Below are positions 16,532 through 25,028 of a DNA stretch of 30,874 nt, piece after piece (position 1 is the stretch's first letter; every line of letters begins with the position of its first letter). A program made the translations under genes and the position numbers. The stretch comes from CBCXVS01 sp965178525 (GTDB taxonomy: Bacteria > Tectomicrobia > Entotheonellia > Entotheonellales > Entotheonellaceae), in assembly GCA_965178525.1 (NCBI GenBank), contig CBCXVS010000053.1, forward strand, positions 1 to 30,874, given 5' to 3'. The notes under the pieces were generated by a model that worked only from the letters and a program-made list of their open reading frames with translations, was not told where the DNA came from and searched no databases.

Positions 16532-16627
16532 CTTAACGATACGCTCAAGATCGGGACTCTGCGGGGTATTCTGCGCGATATCGAGAGGAGTCCCGAGGGG
16601 TTTGAGCACCTCTGGAATGAGAGATAG
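16532..16627 (+). pseudogene. Possible HicA-type toxin C-terminal remnant
   Basis: A short open stretch encodes LNDTLKIGTLRGILRDIERS and ends a few residues later (PEGFEHLWNER). The LKxGTLRxILRxxxxSxEEF pattern matches the C-terminus of HicA/YcfA mRNA interferases. A stop lies directly upstream (16529-16531) and there is no start codon, so only the tail survives. The match is short and I hold it loosely. The rest of 16518-16704 shows nothing else. Confidence 0.35.
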
Positions 16628-16704
16628 AAGAGGGACTGCCCTGGCTTTGTGACGGCGCCGGCCCCGATATGGCGCCAACGCCGCCAGAAGAGACGCCGTG
16701 CCGC

Positions 16705-17070
16705 TTAGTCTTCCACTTGGGTGGTCTGACTCCCTTTTGCCGTCAAGGCAATATGAGAGAAGTGCGAGTGCGGCGTGGCCCCGTGCCAGTGTCTCTCCTC
16801 CGCCGGAATGTGCACGACATCGCCCACGGTGATGGTTTCTTCGTGCGTCTCCGTGGCGATGATGCCCGTGCCGGCGGTCACAAACAGCACCTGATCACTG
16901 GTATGGGTGTGCATTTTGTTCCGGGCCCCGGCGCTAAAATGCACGATACCGAGATTAAAGTTATCGCCCATCTCGGGCGTTACCAGTGGCTGGCGCGTCA
17001 CCGCGCCCCCCGTGAACAGGGGGCTCGTGGCTTCTTCTGCCGGGATATCGTCGGGCTTGAGGACTTTCAT
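16705..17070 (-). CDS. Cupin-domain protein
   Basis: The ATG at 17070 (MKVLKPDDIPAEE) has AAGGAG six bases upstream, giving 121 residues. The first cupin motif is clear (HFSAGARNKMHTHTSDQVLFVTAG, with HxH and Gln), and the second (GDVVHIPAEERHWHG) supplies a third His, so a metal site is likely. Members of this type are found with carboxymuconolactone decarboxylases and short catabolic operons. It is separated from the Ldh-family dehydrogenase upstream on the same strand by about 200 bases without features. Confidence 0.85.
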   Translation of the reverse strand: MKVLKPDDIPAEEATSPLFTGGAVTRQPLVTPEMGDNFNLGIVHFSAGARNKMHTHTSDQVLFVTAGTGIIATETHEETITVGDVVHIPAEERHWHGATPHSHFSHIALTAKGSQTTQVED

Positions 17071-17269
17071 GGGTGGCTCCTTTTTAGCTACCGTGATTAC
17101 GACCATCGTACGTATAGCAAGTGTACCGCCTTCCGTAGTCGTCGTAAAGGAAGGACTGATACCAGGAAAAAGCGACCGTTGACCCCGTACAAAACCCCCA
17201 GCATACAGCGACCATCTTCATTGGCCACAATAGAAATGGTTTTGCTATAAAGTCAAGAGCTGACCCTTA

Positions 17270-18370
17270 CTACGTCAGCTTGTAGGGAATGGACAGCTCG
17301 TTGCAAATGCCCTTAAACCAGTCGATGACCTCAGGATGAAAGGGAATCCCCTCAGCTTCGCGTTTCTCTGTCTCTTCGGCTTCCAGGCGGCCCGGATAAA
17401 TCACTCGCTCCTGGCCATTGGCTGGCGGGGTGGATTCCAACATGCGTATCCACTCATCCATGGTGCGCTTGAACTCGGCCGTATCCATGAACGCTTCCAC
17501 GCTGTACGCCGCCACATAATGCCCGAAGTTGGGCCGTCCGGGGTTCACGCCGTAGCCGCCGCCGGACAAGACGCCGCCGAGAATATCCACGATGCAGGCC
17601 AACCCATAGCCCTTGTGGGAACCCATTTCTCGCGTGCTGCCGACAGGCAGCAAGAACGACGAAGCCCGGCCTTCATGTCCGGGAATGGGCGGGGCCACTT
17701 CGTCCATGATAGGGACGCCGTCGCTGTCGGCGACCCAGCCGCCCATCAGGTTATTACCCAGCCGACGGGCCAGCCCGAGTTTGTTGCCAGCAACCGTGCT
17801 GGTCGCAGCGTCGAACACGAAGGGCGGCTCTTCGCCTGCAGGCGCCGCGACCGCGATGGGATTCGTGCCCAGTCTAGGCTCTGCACCAAACGTCGGCAGC
17901 ACACTCGGCGGGCAGGAGGTCATACAGACGCCGATCATGTCGTGTTCCAGGGCCATCATGGCATGGTATGAGGCCATGCCCAGATGCCTGCCGTTCTGGA
18001 TAGTGACCATGCCAACCCCAACGTTTTTGGCCTTCGCAATAGCTATCTCCATGGCCTTGGGCGTCACGATAATGCCCAGTCCCCGATCGGAATCGACGTT
18101 GGCGGTCGCCGGCGTTTCTCTGACGATGCGCCAGTTTGGGCGAGGGTTAATGGTGCCATCATGGTAGCCGTTGACGTAGGATCGCAGCATGTTAGACACG
18201 CCATGCGTCTCGACCCCACGCATGTCTGCCTTCATGAGGACATCCGCAGCCAGATGGCAATCCGCCTCCGGGACGCCCATTTTCCTGAACACACTGGTGA
18301 CGGTTTCGCGCAGGGTACCTTCCTGCACTTTGACGGCGATGTCCTGTGGGACCTTAAATCTTTCTAGCAC
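17270..18370 (-). CDS. Ldh-family (malate/L-lactate dehydrogenase type 2) oxidoreductase
   Basis: A 366-residue protein starting at GTG (18370) with AGGAGG seven bases upstream. It has the YlbC/AllD/ComC-type fold features: RGVETHGVSNM with the catalytic His, the central GVGMVTIQNGRHLGMASYHA, LGTNPIAVAAP, DAATSTVAGNK and GYGLACIVDILGGVLSG. These NAD(P)-dependent enzymes reduce or oxidise 2-oxoacids and 2-hydroxyacids (malate, lactate, ureidoglycolate, sulfolactate). The C-terminus ends in the usual IPYKLT type sequence. The substrate cannot be decided from context. Confidence 0.9.
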   Translation of the reverse strand: MLERFKVPQDIAVKVQEGTLRETVTSVFRKMGVPEADCHLAADVLMKADMRGVETHGVSNMLRSYVNGYHDGTINPRPNWRIVRETPATANVDSDRGLGIIVTPKAMEIAIAKAKNVGVGMVTIQNGRHLGMASYHAMMALEHDMIGVCMTSCPPSVLPTFGAEPRLGTNPIAVAAPAGEEPPFVFDAATSTVAGNKLGLARRLGNNLMGGWVADSDGVPIMDEVAPPIPGHEGRASSFLLPVGSTREMGSHKGYGLACIVDILGGVLSGGGYGVNPGRPNFGHYVAAYSVEAFMDTAEFKRTMDEWIRMLESTPPANGQERVIYPGRLEAEETEKREAEGIPFHPEVIDWFKGICNELSIPYKLT

Positions 18371-18703
18371 ACCGTGCCTCCTGTTTCTTTCACTCTTACC
18401 TTTGCCGCAGCCTTCTTAGAATCAGCATTATGGGAATCGCCACGAACATGCTGCAGGCCATTCGCATGAAGCGCATAGGATTTTAAAACATATTTTCATC
18501 CGGATCCATGATAGTATGCACCCGCCTCGGATATAGATGGCATCGCGCCACGATGACCGGGTGAGAGACGCGCATAAAATTTTGGGAATTTTGTATCAAG
18601 GGATAGGATGACCAATCCTATCGACCGTAGAATAAGAGCTGCTGCTGCTCAACACACGAAACCACGAGGACGTTCATCCTCCACGGGTTGAGGAGGTATC
18701 TCG
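18371..18703. other. Divergent intergenic region between Ldh and amidohydrolase genes
   Basis: About 330 bases without a coding frame that I can support. It contains an AT-rich patch (18475-18505 and 18575-18600) and the inverted repeat at 18602-18622, listed separately, which is well placed to control the amidohydrolase. Confidence 0.45.
18602..18622. promoter_or_regulatory. Perfect 8-bp inverted repeat upstream of the amidohydrolase gene
   Basis: GATAGGAT and ATCCTATC flank a five-base spacer GACCA about 80 bases before the amidohydrolase start. There is no T-run. The position and symmetry fit an operator for a dimeric repressor; no regulator gene is adjacent. Confidence 0.45.
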
Positions 18704-20092
18704 ATGCCGCATGACTTCGATCCCGAGGGCGCCCGTTTACCGATCAAGCTGGATTCCACATCCAATGGCGAGTTTGCGCCCATGCCGTTGTCCAAAACCA
18801 TCCGCCGGGCCAAGCGCCTGGCGCACGACTGGGCCACGCATGATGCCAAGCGCCGCGGTCTCAGCCGCCGCGCCTTCCTGCTCTCGGCCTGTGGCGCAGC
18901 CAGTACCCTCCTCGCCATGAATGCCGCCAACGCCTCAGTGGGCAAACGCGGGGGGACATTTGCGCTGGCGGCCGAGGCCGCTGTCGACCCGGACCTGGCG
19001 GCGGCGCAGTTGGAGGGCCGGGAATTTATCTTCGACGTGCAGGGGCATTTCATTGGCAAAGCCGCTCTGCCGCCGGGCGACCCGCGGGGGCCGGACAACT
19101 TCATTAAAGATGTGTTTCTCGATAGTGACACGGACATGATGGTGCTGTCCTTTGTCCCATCACGGCGCGATAGCGAGCCGCTGGCCATCCAAGAAGCCGA
19201 TGGCGTACGGCAACTCATCGACACGCTGGCGGGCAACCATCGTTTATTGCTACATGGACGCGTGAATCCGAATCAGGCCGGCGATATCGAGGCCATGGAC
19301 GAACTGGCGGAGCGCTGGAGAGTGGTGGCGTGGAAGACGTATACGCAGTGGGGTCCTGATGGCCGTGGGTACTTTCTCTCAGACGCAGGTACGGGCCTGC
19401 CGTTTATTGAAAAGGCCCGTGCGCTCGGGGTCAAAGTGATCTGCATTCACAAGGGGATTCCCTTCGGCCGGCGATCGTACGAGCACAGCCTGAGTGACGA
19501 TATCGGGGTGGTGGCCAAGATGTTTCCGGACGTGGCGTTTATTGTCTATCACTCCGGCTGGGTGCCGGGACAGCCGGAACTCGCCTATGACTCGGGAGCC
19601 CAGCGCGCGGGCATCGACTCCCTGGTACGCTCCCTCATCGCCAACCAGGTACCACCGAACAGCAATGTCTATGCTGAACTCGGCAGCACCTGGCGGGGCG
19701 TGATGGGTGATCCGGACAGTGCAGCCCATAGCCTGGGCAAGCTGTTTACCTATGTCGGTCAGAACAATGTGCTGTGGGGGACGGACTCGATTTGGTACGG
19801 CTCGCCCCAAGATCAGATCCAGGCATTCCGGGCGTTTCAGATTTCACCGGCCTTTCAGGAGCAATATGGCTATCCGGCCCTCACCCCCGAGTTGCGCGCC
19901 AAGGTGTTCGGGCTCAACGCCACCCGCCCCTACCGCATCAGTGTTGAGGAGGTGATGCGGCGGGCGAGTTGTGATTCGATCACTCAACGTCGTTTCGCCT
20001 ATCAAAACCGTCGGAATCCGCATTTTCTGACCTTTGGGCCGAAAACGCGCCGGGCATGGTTGACACTCTGGCGTTTACGTGGGGGGGTGTAA
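18704..20092 (+). CDS. Tat-exported amidohydrolase-family protein
   Basis: The ATG at 18704 has AGGAGGT upstream; 462 residues. The Tat motif SRRAFLL (about 54-60) is followed by a hydrophobic Ala-rich stretch, after an unusually long N-terminal region. The mature part is an amidohydrolase 2 (PF04909) TIM barrel: FDVQGHF at strand 1 (where DxHxH is usual, the first His replaced by Gln), WKTYTQWG, CIHKG, VYHSGW and LWGTDSIWYG with the metal-binding Asp. Decarboxylase or hydrolase activity in the periplasm is likely; the replaced His makes the metal site atypical. The last about 37 codons overlap the convergent peroxidase gene by 113 bases, so this C-terminus may have been extended by loss of an earlier stop. 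Confidence 0.85.
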   Translation: MPHDFDPEGARLPIKLDSTSNGEFAPMPLSKTIRRAKRLAHDWATHDAKRRGLSRRAFLLSACGAASTLLAMNAANASVGKRGGTFALAAEAAVDPDLAAAQLEGREFIFDVQGHFIGKAALPPGDPRGPDNFIKDVFLDSDTDMMVLSFVPSRRDSEPLAIQEADGVRQLIDTLAGNHRLLLHGRVNPNQAGDIEAMDELAERWRVVAWKTYTQWGPDGRGYFLSDAGTGLPFIEKARALGVKVICIHKGIPFGRRSYEHSLSDDIGVVAKMFPDVAFIVYHSGWVPGQPELAYDSGAQRAGIDSLVRSLIANQVPPNSNVYAELGSTWRGVMGDPDSAAHSLGKLFTYVGQNNVLWGTDSIWYGSPQDQIQAFRAFQISPAFQEQYGYPALTPELRAKVFGLNATRPYRISVEEVMRRASCDSITQRRFAYQNRRNPHFLTFGPKTRRAWLTLWRLRGGV

Positions 20093-21992
20093 AACCGGTC
20101 CGCGTGGATTCCGCCAACTCCAGGGCGCGCTTCGGGGGGAATTCAAGCCGGCTATCCAGCACGACCCGGACATCCGGACCGATCTCGACATCTCGCCCCA
20201 TAAAGGCCCCGGTCGCTCGTGTCGATGCCGCCAACGTCAGGGTTCCATTTGGGACATAAATGTTGGCGTGCACCACGTTCTTTTCGCCGATCCGGGCCGC
20301 CTGCGGCGGCCCCGGCAAGGCGCCGGAATGGCCGTTGGTACCAGCAACATAGAGCACCAGTCCGCACGCATCTTCCGATGATGTTGCAGAGGGGCGTATG
20401 ATCGCGCTGGTCCCAGTCTGTAACCTCCCAGCAATTCTGACTTGCGTGAAATCATCGAACTGCACCTGCCCCTGACTGGCAACCGCGAGGGCTGCGATGT
20501 TGTAATTACCGCCGGTCAACGTCAACACACCACCGGCCATCACCGTCACCGCCCCATAATCGCCAGCGGCAAGCGAGCGCTTGGCGTCTTGATCCACCGT
20601 GACATCCTGCGTCCCAGGAGGTGCGGATTGGAAGGGCGGTGGCGCCTCATCCGAATTCGCCTGATGGACCACGACATGTCCGGAAGCAATCACAGCGCCC
20701 CGGCGCAGCCGGACGCGATGGGTGGCAAACACCACAACCTTGTCTTGGACGGCCGGCAAGCTCGCCTGCAAGCCTTCCGGCGGCAGCCCCAAAAACGGGC
20801 GAAGGGGCGTTGCCGAACCTTCCGCACCCACTGGCTCGAGTTCCAGAAACCGTTCGGTTGCCCGCCCCGTCCCGTCATCGGTGACCGTATTCTGATCCCC
20901 AACATGGCCCTCGGGGACGAACAACTGCGGATGATCAAAGGGCGCTCGCTGAAAGCGGACCCGCTCGTCGGTGAGTTTCCCCATAAACTTGGCCAACGCG
21001 ATTTGCCGCCCGCGGTTCCCACGGAGATGTCCAATCACCCCGATGCTTGGGAGGACATCGGCGATATTTTCGTCAAAAAAATCCCCACCGCGCGTGTAGA
21101 ACTCCACCACATCGAGCAGGGTGCCCTGCCCGCCGTTATGGTAGTACGAGCCGTTCAGCTCCGTGTTGCGCAGGGTCGGCACCTTGAAAGACCCGTCAAT
21201 CCGCTCGGCTTCCCCGCGGCGCAGCCGAGGATCGAGAGGCGGCGATGGAACCCGATTCGCCGCCTCTCCATGGCGTTTGGCAAACCGCGTCCACGACAGC
21301 GGTTCATCGGAAGCGGCGCCGCCCCGTGCGATATCTTCGCTGGTCGGACGCACACCCGTATTGTAAAAGCCCCCGTCATAAAGGAATCGCCCGAATTCAT
21401 TACGCCTTGATCCCATGCGCTCAATGGTCCGTTCAATCCCGGCAGGGTTGTCCACAATATGTTCAATGGTGGCAACGGTAAGCTCGGGAACGCGGTGGCA
21501 CGTGCCACACTTCCCTTGATCGAAAAAAATCGCCATGCCCTCCTGCTCTTCCGCCGTGAGCGCGCTCGTATCGCCCGTGACGAAGCGATCATAGGCGCTG
21601 TCATCGGAAACCAGCGTGCTCTCGTAGAGGAGGATAGACAAGCCCCAAAACAGGGAGAAGTTCATCTCCATCAAGGTGAACTCGTCCGTGCTGTTTGGCA
21701 TGCCGATACCGACTTCGTTTCGATCGAGGTCGAAAAGTTTGTTGGAATTCCAGTATGGATCGAGGAAGGCAGCCTCGATCATGGCTTTGTATGTGGCATT
21801 CAGGCCCGGGATCGTGAGCGAACCATCGTCCTTGGCGAGCGCCCCCAACACACTATCGTTGGGATGCACCACCTGTTGAGCCAACGGCGTGAGAGGGAGC
21901 AGCTTTTTGCCAATGTGCGGCAGGGTGCGGCCCGGCGGACATCTCGAATGGACTGGTCGTAGGCGCGACGGCTTGCGACGCCAGGCTGGCAA
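19980..21992 (-). CDS. 3' part of frameshifted di-heme peroxidase gene, with beta-solenoid-like tail
   Basis: This frame carries the second half of a cytochrome c peroxidase/MauG-like protein. Genuine sequence begins near 21940 (RTLPHIGKKLLPLTP), and the first about 17 codons are out-of-frame. The second heme site is CGTCH, and SFKVPTLRNTELNGSYYHNGG is the typical loop with the distal region, followed by VVEFYTRGGDF. From about residue 420 a different domain follows: VFATHRVRLRRGAVIASGHVVV, then AGDYGAVTVMAGGVLTLTGG, then NIYVPNGTLTLAASTRATGAF with MGRDVEIGPDVRVVLDS. This has the repeating short beta-strand pattern of polymer-forming beta-solenoid domains. The fusion of peroxidase and solenoid looks unusual. 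It ends in TGA inside the convergent amidohydrolase gene. Confidence 0.75.
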   Translation of the reverse strand: MPAWRRKPSRLRPVHSRCPPGRTLPHIGKKLLPLTPLAQQVVHPNDSVLGALAKDDGSLTIPGLNATYKAMIEAAFLDPYWNSNKLFDLDRNEVGIGMPNSTDEFTLMEMNFSLFWGLSILLYESTLVSDDSAYDRFVTGDTSALTAEEQEGMAIFFDQGKCGTCHRVPELTVATIEHIVDNPAGIERTIERMGSRRNEFGRFLYDGGFYNTGVRPTSEDIARGGAASDEPLSWTRFAKRHGEAANRVPSPPLDPRLRRGEAERIDGSFKVPTLRNTELNGSYYHNGGQGTLLDVVEFYTRGGDFFDENIADVLPSIGVIGHLRGNRGRQIALAKFMGKLTDERVRFQRAPFDHPQLFVPEGHVGDQNTVTDDGTGRATERFLELEPVGAEGSATPLRPFLGLPPEGLQASLPAVQDKVVVFATHRVRLRRGAVIASGHVVVHQANSDEAPPPFQSAPPGTQDVTVDQDAKRSLAAGDYGAVTVMAGGVLTLTGGNYNIAALAVASQGQVQFDDFTQVRIAGRLQTGTSAIIRPSATSSEDACGLVLYVAGTNGHSGALPGPPQAARIGEKNVVHANIYVPNGTLTLAASTRATGAFMGRDVEIGPDVRVVLDSRLEFPPKRALELAESTRTGFTPPHVNARVSTMPGAFSAQRSENADSDGFDRRNDVE

Positions 21993-22749
21993 AACTGATC
22001 AGCACGTGGACGGGTGTCACCTCGGCATCGATTTCCGGCCCCTGCTTTTGCAGGATACGGGCCTGCTCATCCAGCACGCCAAACGCATTGACACCGTTAA
22101 AGTGAAACTTGGCGCGGCCGTCCCAAAACGTGTCGACATGAAAGATGGCGTTAATCACAGACGGGGTGTGACGGGGCTCAACCCGGCGCGTATTCACCCC
22201 CCCAACGTGGAAAACCGGATCCGGCGCGACGACGACAGTTTCTTCGGCTCTGCCGGGAACAATGCCACCAAAATTGGTGCGGTAGACACCCTGAGAGGAC
22301 AGGACGTCGTCCGTATCGAATAGCACGGCCGAATCCCGGTCCTCCGGGTCTGCCTTTCGATGAAACGGGAAGTCGTCCGGCGTCACCGTGGCATTCGGAC
22401 CGCCCAGGTCAAAGGACGCACCGGGCTCCGTGGCTTCCGGGGCGCCACGCGGACTCAGTTGGTTTTTCGTGCGGGAGTCCGCGCCGGCATGGAAATGGCA
22501 ACTGGCGCACGCCGTGACGCCATCACTTCCGGTCTGCATGTCCCAAAAAAAGGCTTTGCCCAACCGAATGGCGGCCTCCTTGTCCTTCACGAAGTCGCAG
22601 AGTTCGGGCGGTATCGGCACGCGTATGGGCATGTTGGGAAACGCAAACGTGGGCTCAGTCGAGCAGGTGGCCTCCTGCGCCCGGCTGCTCTCAGAGAGGG
22701 CGCCTAGCAGAAGAATGACGAGATAACAAACGAACGTGGAGCGCAACAT
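21853..22749 (-). CDS. 5' part of frameshifted di-heme cytochrome c peroxidase gene
   Basis: The ATG at 22749 is chosen because AGGAG lies seven bases upstream and a clear signal peptide follows (MLRSTFVCYLVILLLGALSE, cleaved near SSRA). It encodes the first heme site CASCH, preceded by LGKAFFWDMQTGSDGVTACA and followed by FHAGAD; RHTPSVINAIFHVDTFWDGRA is typical of bacterial di-heme peroxidases. After SFEMSAG-like sequence (PTTSPFEMSAG) the frame leaves the family, and the continuation RTLPHIGKK is in the next frame. Removing one base in GGGCCGC at about 21936-21942 restores a 922-residue protein (2769 coding bases). This may be a sequencing error or a recent loss of function. The product would sit in the periplasm. 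Confidence 0.75.
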   Translation of the reverse strand: MLRSTFVCYLVILLLGALSESSRAQEATCSTEPTFAFPNMPIRVPIPPELCDFVKDKEAAIRLGKAFFWDMQTGSDGVTACASCHFHAGADSRTKNQLSPRGAPEATEPGASFDLGGPNATVTPDDFPFHRKADPEDRDSAVLFDTDDVLSSQGVYRTNFGGIVPGRAEETVVVAPDPVFHVGGVNTRRVEPRHTPSVINAIFHVDTFWDGRAKFHFNGVNAFGVLDEQARILQKQGPEIDAEVTPVHVLISFASLASQAVAPTTSPFEMSAGPHPAAHWQKAAPSHAVGSTGGASQR

Positions 22750-22959
22750 CACTCGACTCCTCATCATAGAGATGAAATGATATCTGCCAAAGGACAAATC
22801 GTCTTCTTGGAGATCAATTTCCAACTATAAAAAAGAACGATACAACAATAAAATATATTCATTAGTGTGTCAAGATAAGAGTATTCTTAAGTAGATATTT
22901 CTACATTCATAAGTATTTTCAATGGTTTTTTCGCACAACTTGCCTGCCTTGCGTCAGAA

Positions 22960-23113
22960 CTCGTGTCAGGTCAGCTTGTGCCGGATGGTGAGGCGTTCGC
23001 CTCGATGGAATATGAGGGGCAAAGGCGGGTTTGCCGATGGCATCCGGGCGGACGTCGACGGCAATATCTGGACCAGGGTCAGAGATGGCGATAACGGGGC
23101 GTACCCCTCGTAG
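22960..23113 (+). pseudogene. Remnant of an SMP-30/gluconolactonase-type gene
   Basis: One frame encodes GGFADGIRADVDGNIW, matching the conserved PDGIRxDxDGNxW motif of SMP-30/gluconolactonase proteins, and ends soon after with TAG. Just upstream, a neighbouring frame encodes LVPDGEAFASMEYEG, resembling the preceding strand of the same fold. So at least one frameshift and loss of both ends have occurred. The 22750-22960 stretch before it is AT-rich and shows nothing coding. Confidence 0.55.
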
Positions 23114-23117
23114 GACC

Positions 23118-23543
23118 CTATTCCGGGTTCTCTCCTGCTTCCGCTTCCATGGCTTCCGCTGTCCGATCTCGGAACTCGACGATCGTCCGGCTGATCGCAT
23201 TCATGTAGTCAAAAAACGTATCCTTCCATTGCTCTATATCAGCAACAAACATCTCCGAAGCGGCATAGACATAATTATCATTATCATTTACGAATACTTT
23301 GGTTCCAAAAGCATGCTTATTCATGGTATTGCCGACAAAAGTAGCAACACCAAACTCCATATGTGATTCAACATAATACACGCGTGGATGGAATATGCGA
23401 ATATCCTGTCTATCCTTAAAGAAACGAAGATAATACGACTCTTCTTTAAACCAGAATTGTACCATACGGTCATTCATCTTTTTGGGATCAAGCTCGACGG
23501 TTGCAAGAAAATCATACACATGGTCAGGCATATCAGACATCAT
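23118..23543 (-). CDS. YbjN-like protein of unknown function
   Basis: The ATG at 23543 (MMSDMPDHVYDFLATV) has GGAGAA upstream, giving about 141 residues. The body (FFKDRQDIRIFHP ... VGNTMNKHAFGTKVFVND, then YVYAASEMFVADIEQWKDTF and MNAISRTIVEFR) follows the YbjN/type III chaperone-like layout: a beta-hairpin carrying acidic Asn/Asp residues followed by a helix with paired aromatic residues. The match is by pattern and not strong. The gene is clearly more AT-rich than its neighbours, which may indicate acquisition from elsewhere. No signal peptide. Confidence 0.6.
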   Translation of the reverse strand: MMSDMPDHVYDFLATVELDPKKMNDRMVQFWFKEESYYLRFFKDRQDIRIFHPRVYYVESHMEFGVATFVGNTMNKHAFGTKVFVNDNDNYVYAASEMFVADIEQWKDTFFDYMNAISRTIVEFRDRTAEAMEAEAGENPE

Positions 23544-23648
23544 GATGGTTCTCCGACACGCATGGGTCATCAAAATGGCACACGCCTCAGGCTAACTGGT
23601 ATCCATCCATGCCAGACGGCGAGTACCGCCATTTCTCTCGCCCCGGAC

Positions 23649-24119
23649 TCATTGCGGATCGGGCTGCCGCTTTCGGACCAATAATTTCATTTCCCCTTCC
23701 ATACAAAGTTCCTCTTTTTGGTTATACACGGTGGAATGAATCGTCACCACCCCAGTCGTTCGACGCGGGGCGAGGGCGGTGATGATCAGCTCCGGATACA
23801 GCGTGTCGCCTGCAAAGACCGGCTTTAGGAAGCGCGAGGACTGCTCGATGAAAGCAACGATGGCATCCCCCAGCAAATGGGGTAAGTCACTTGCCCCTGG
23901 GGCGGTCTGGATGAGCGTTTGAAAGCCGTGCGCCAGTAGCCCCGGATAGCCGCGCTTTTGACAATACTCCATATCATAGTGCAACGGATGATGGTCTCCG
24001 CTGGCAAGCTGAAAGGCCGCAAACAAGGCATCTGTCTGCGTGCGGGACGGAATATAAAAGGTCTGCCCGACGTGCAGGTCTTTAAAATAGGCCGGTTCGG
24101 CAAACTTGCGGCGCTCCAC
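23649..24119 (-). CDS. MaoC-like hot-dog dehydratase
   Basis: The GTG at 24119 has GGGGAGGG close upstream; 156 residues. ASGDHHPLHYD (D42, H47) is the hydratase 2 motif of MaoC/PhaJ enzymes, and GLLAHGF supports it. The core runs to SRFLKPVFAGDTLYPELIITAL and VTIHSTVYNQKEELCMEGEMKLLVRK. The family hydrates enoyl-CoA to (R)-3-hydroxyacyl-CoA. The usual DxxxxH arrangement is complete, so activity is likely. It sits downstream of the HAD phosphatase on the same strand; no dedicated pathway is visible. Confidence 0.9.
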   Translation of the reverse strand: MERRKFAEPAYFKDLHVGQTFYIPSRTQTDALFAAFQLASGDHHPLHYDMEYCQKRGYPGLLAHGFQTLIQTAPGASDLPHLLGDAIVAFIEQSSRFLKPVFAGDTLYPELIITALAPRRTTGVVTIHSTVYNQKEELCMEGEMKLLVRKRQPDPQ

Positions 24120-24227
24120 AACACCCTCCCCTTTCGCCTCATAGGCCCACGGCCCAGACGCATGTCACATTCTCGGAAACGTGGCACAAGTCTAGCAGAT
24201 CTGAGGGCCACAAGGTTATGCCAGACT

Positions 24228-24944
24228 TTACGTAACCCCAAGGGCTTCTAAAGCAAGCGCGAGCGGCTCAAAAGCCTGCAGCTCTGCCGTCAGGCGAGCA
24301 TCCGGACACGGCATGTGCAGACGATTGAACCAGACACTGCGTATGCCGGCCTGCTGTGCGCCCAACACGTCTGTCCGCCATGAATCGCCGACAAAGACCG
24401 TCTCGGCAGGATGACTCTGGCCTTGGGCGAGCGCCAGAGCAAAAATGCGGCGGTCGGGTTTTGTGCAGCCGGCCTCTTCTGAGGTCAGGAGAAAATCAAT
24501 CACGTGCTGCAGATGGCAGACACGAATTTTCTCCTGCTGCATCGCCACAAGTCCATTCGTCACCACCCCGATACGGACCCGACGCTTGAGGTCGGTCAAC
24601 AGCGGTGCCGCCCCCGGAACCGAGCGCCGATGTGCTTCATAGGCGCGGCGATAGACATGTACCACCGGTTCGGCCGCAGAGGCGTCTAGCGGCATCCCGA
24701 AATGGGCGCACAGGCGCCGGAATCGTTCGACCCGACTCGCGTACTCCGACATACTGCCATTGAGGACGCGATCATAATTTTGCGTCAGCTGCCGCTCGTG
24801 TTCGGTCATCAGCTCTTCGATATCGATCCGGGCCAAGAGCGGATAGGCATGTTGTAAGGCCAGCAATCCATGGCGGCGGCTGTATTGATGGTCGAATAAG
24901 GTGTCATCGAGGTCAAACAGCACCAGCCGAGTCGGACGTGTCAT
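24228..24944 (-). CDS. HAD-superfamily hydrolase (YjjG-like)
   Basis: A 238-residue HAD phosphatase. Motif I is FDLDDTLFD (D11 nucleophile, D13), motif II is VVTNG, motif III Lys lies in GCTKPDRRIF, and motif IV is FVGDSWRTDVLGA. The helical C1 cap between about 20 and 100 is typical of the YjjG/pyrimidine 5'-nucleotidase and phosphoglycolate phosphatase types. GAGGAG lies about ten bases before the ATG. Substrate is probably a small phosphate ester such as a nucleoside monophosphate. Confidence 0.9.
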   Translation of the reverse strand: MTRPTRLVLFDLDDTLFDHQYSRRHGLLALQHAYPLLARIDIEELMTEHERQLTQNYDRVLNGSMSEYASRVERFRRLCAHFGMPLDASAAEPVVHVYRRAYEAHRRSVPGAAPLLTDLKRRVRIGVVTNGLVAMQQEKIRVCHLQHVIDFLLTSEEAGCTKPDRRIFALALAQGQSHPAETVFVGDSWRTDVLGAQQAGIRSVWFNRLHMPCPDARLTAELQAFEPLALALEALGVT

Positions 24945-25028
24945 GGCTCGGTCTCTCCTCTTTGGCTATGGGCCTCTCCGTTCCTATCATCCCGTAGGGG
25001 ACATATGCCATCTGTACCCTGACGCATT

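Noticed and set aside
20442..21410. Plus-strand open frame of 322 codons opposite the peroxidase
   Set aside because: Antisense shadow of a conserved di-heme peroxidase; sequence is basic and low in structure.
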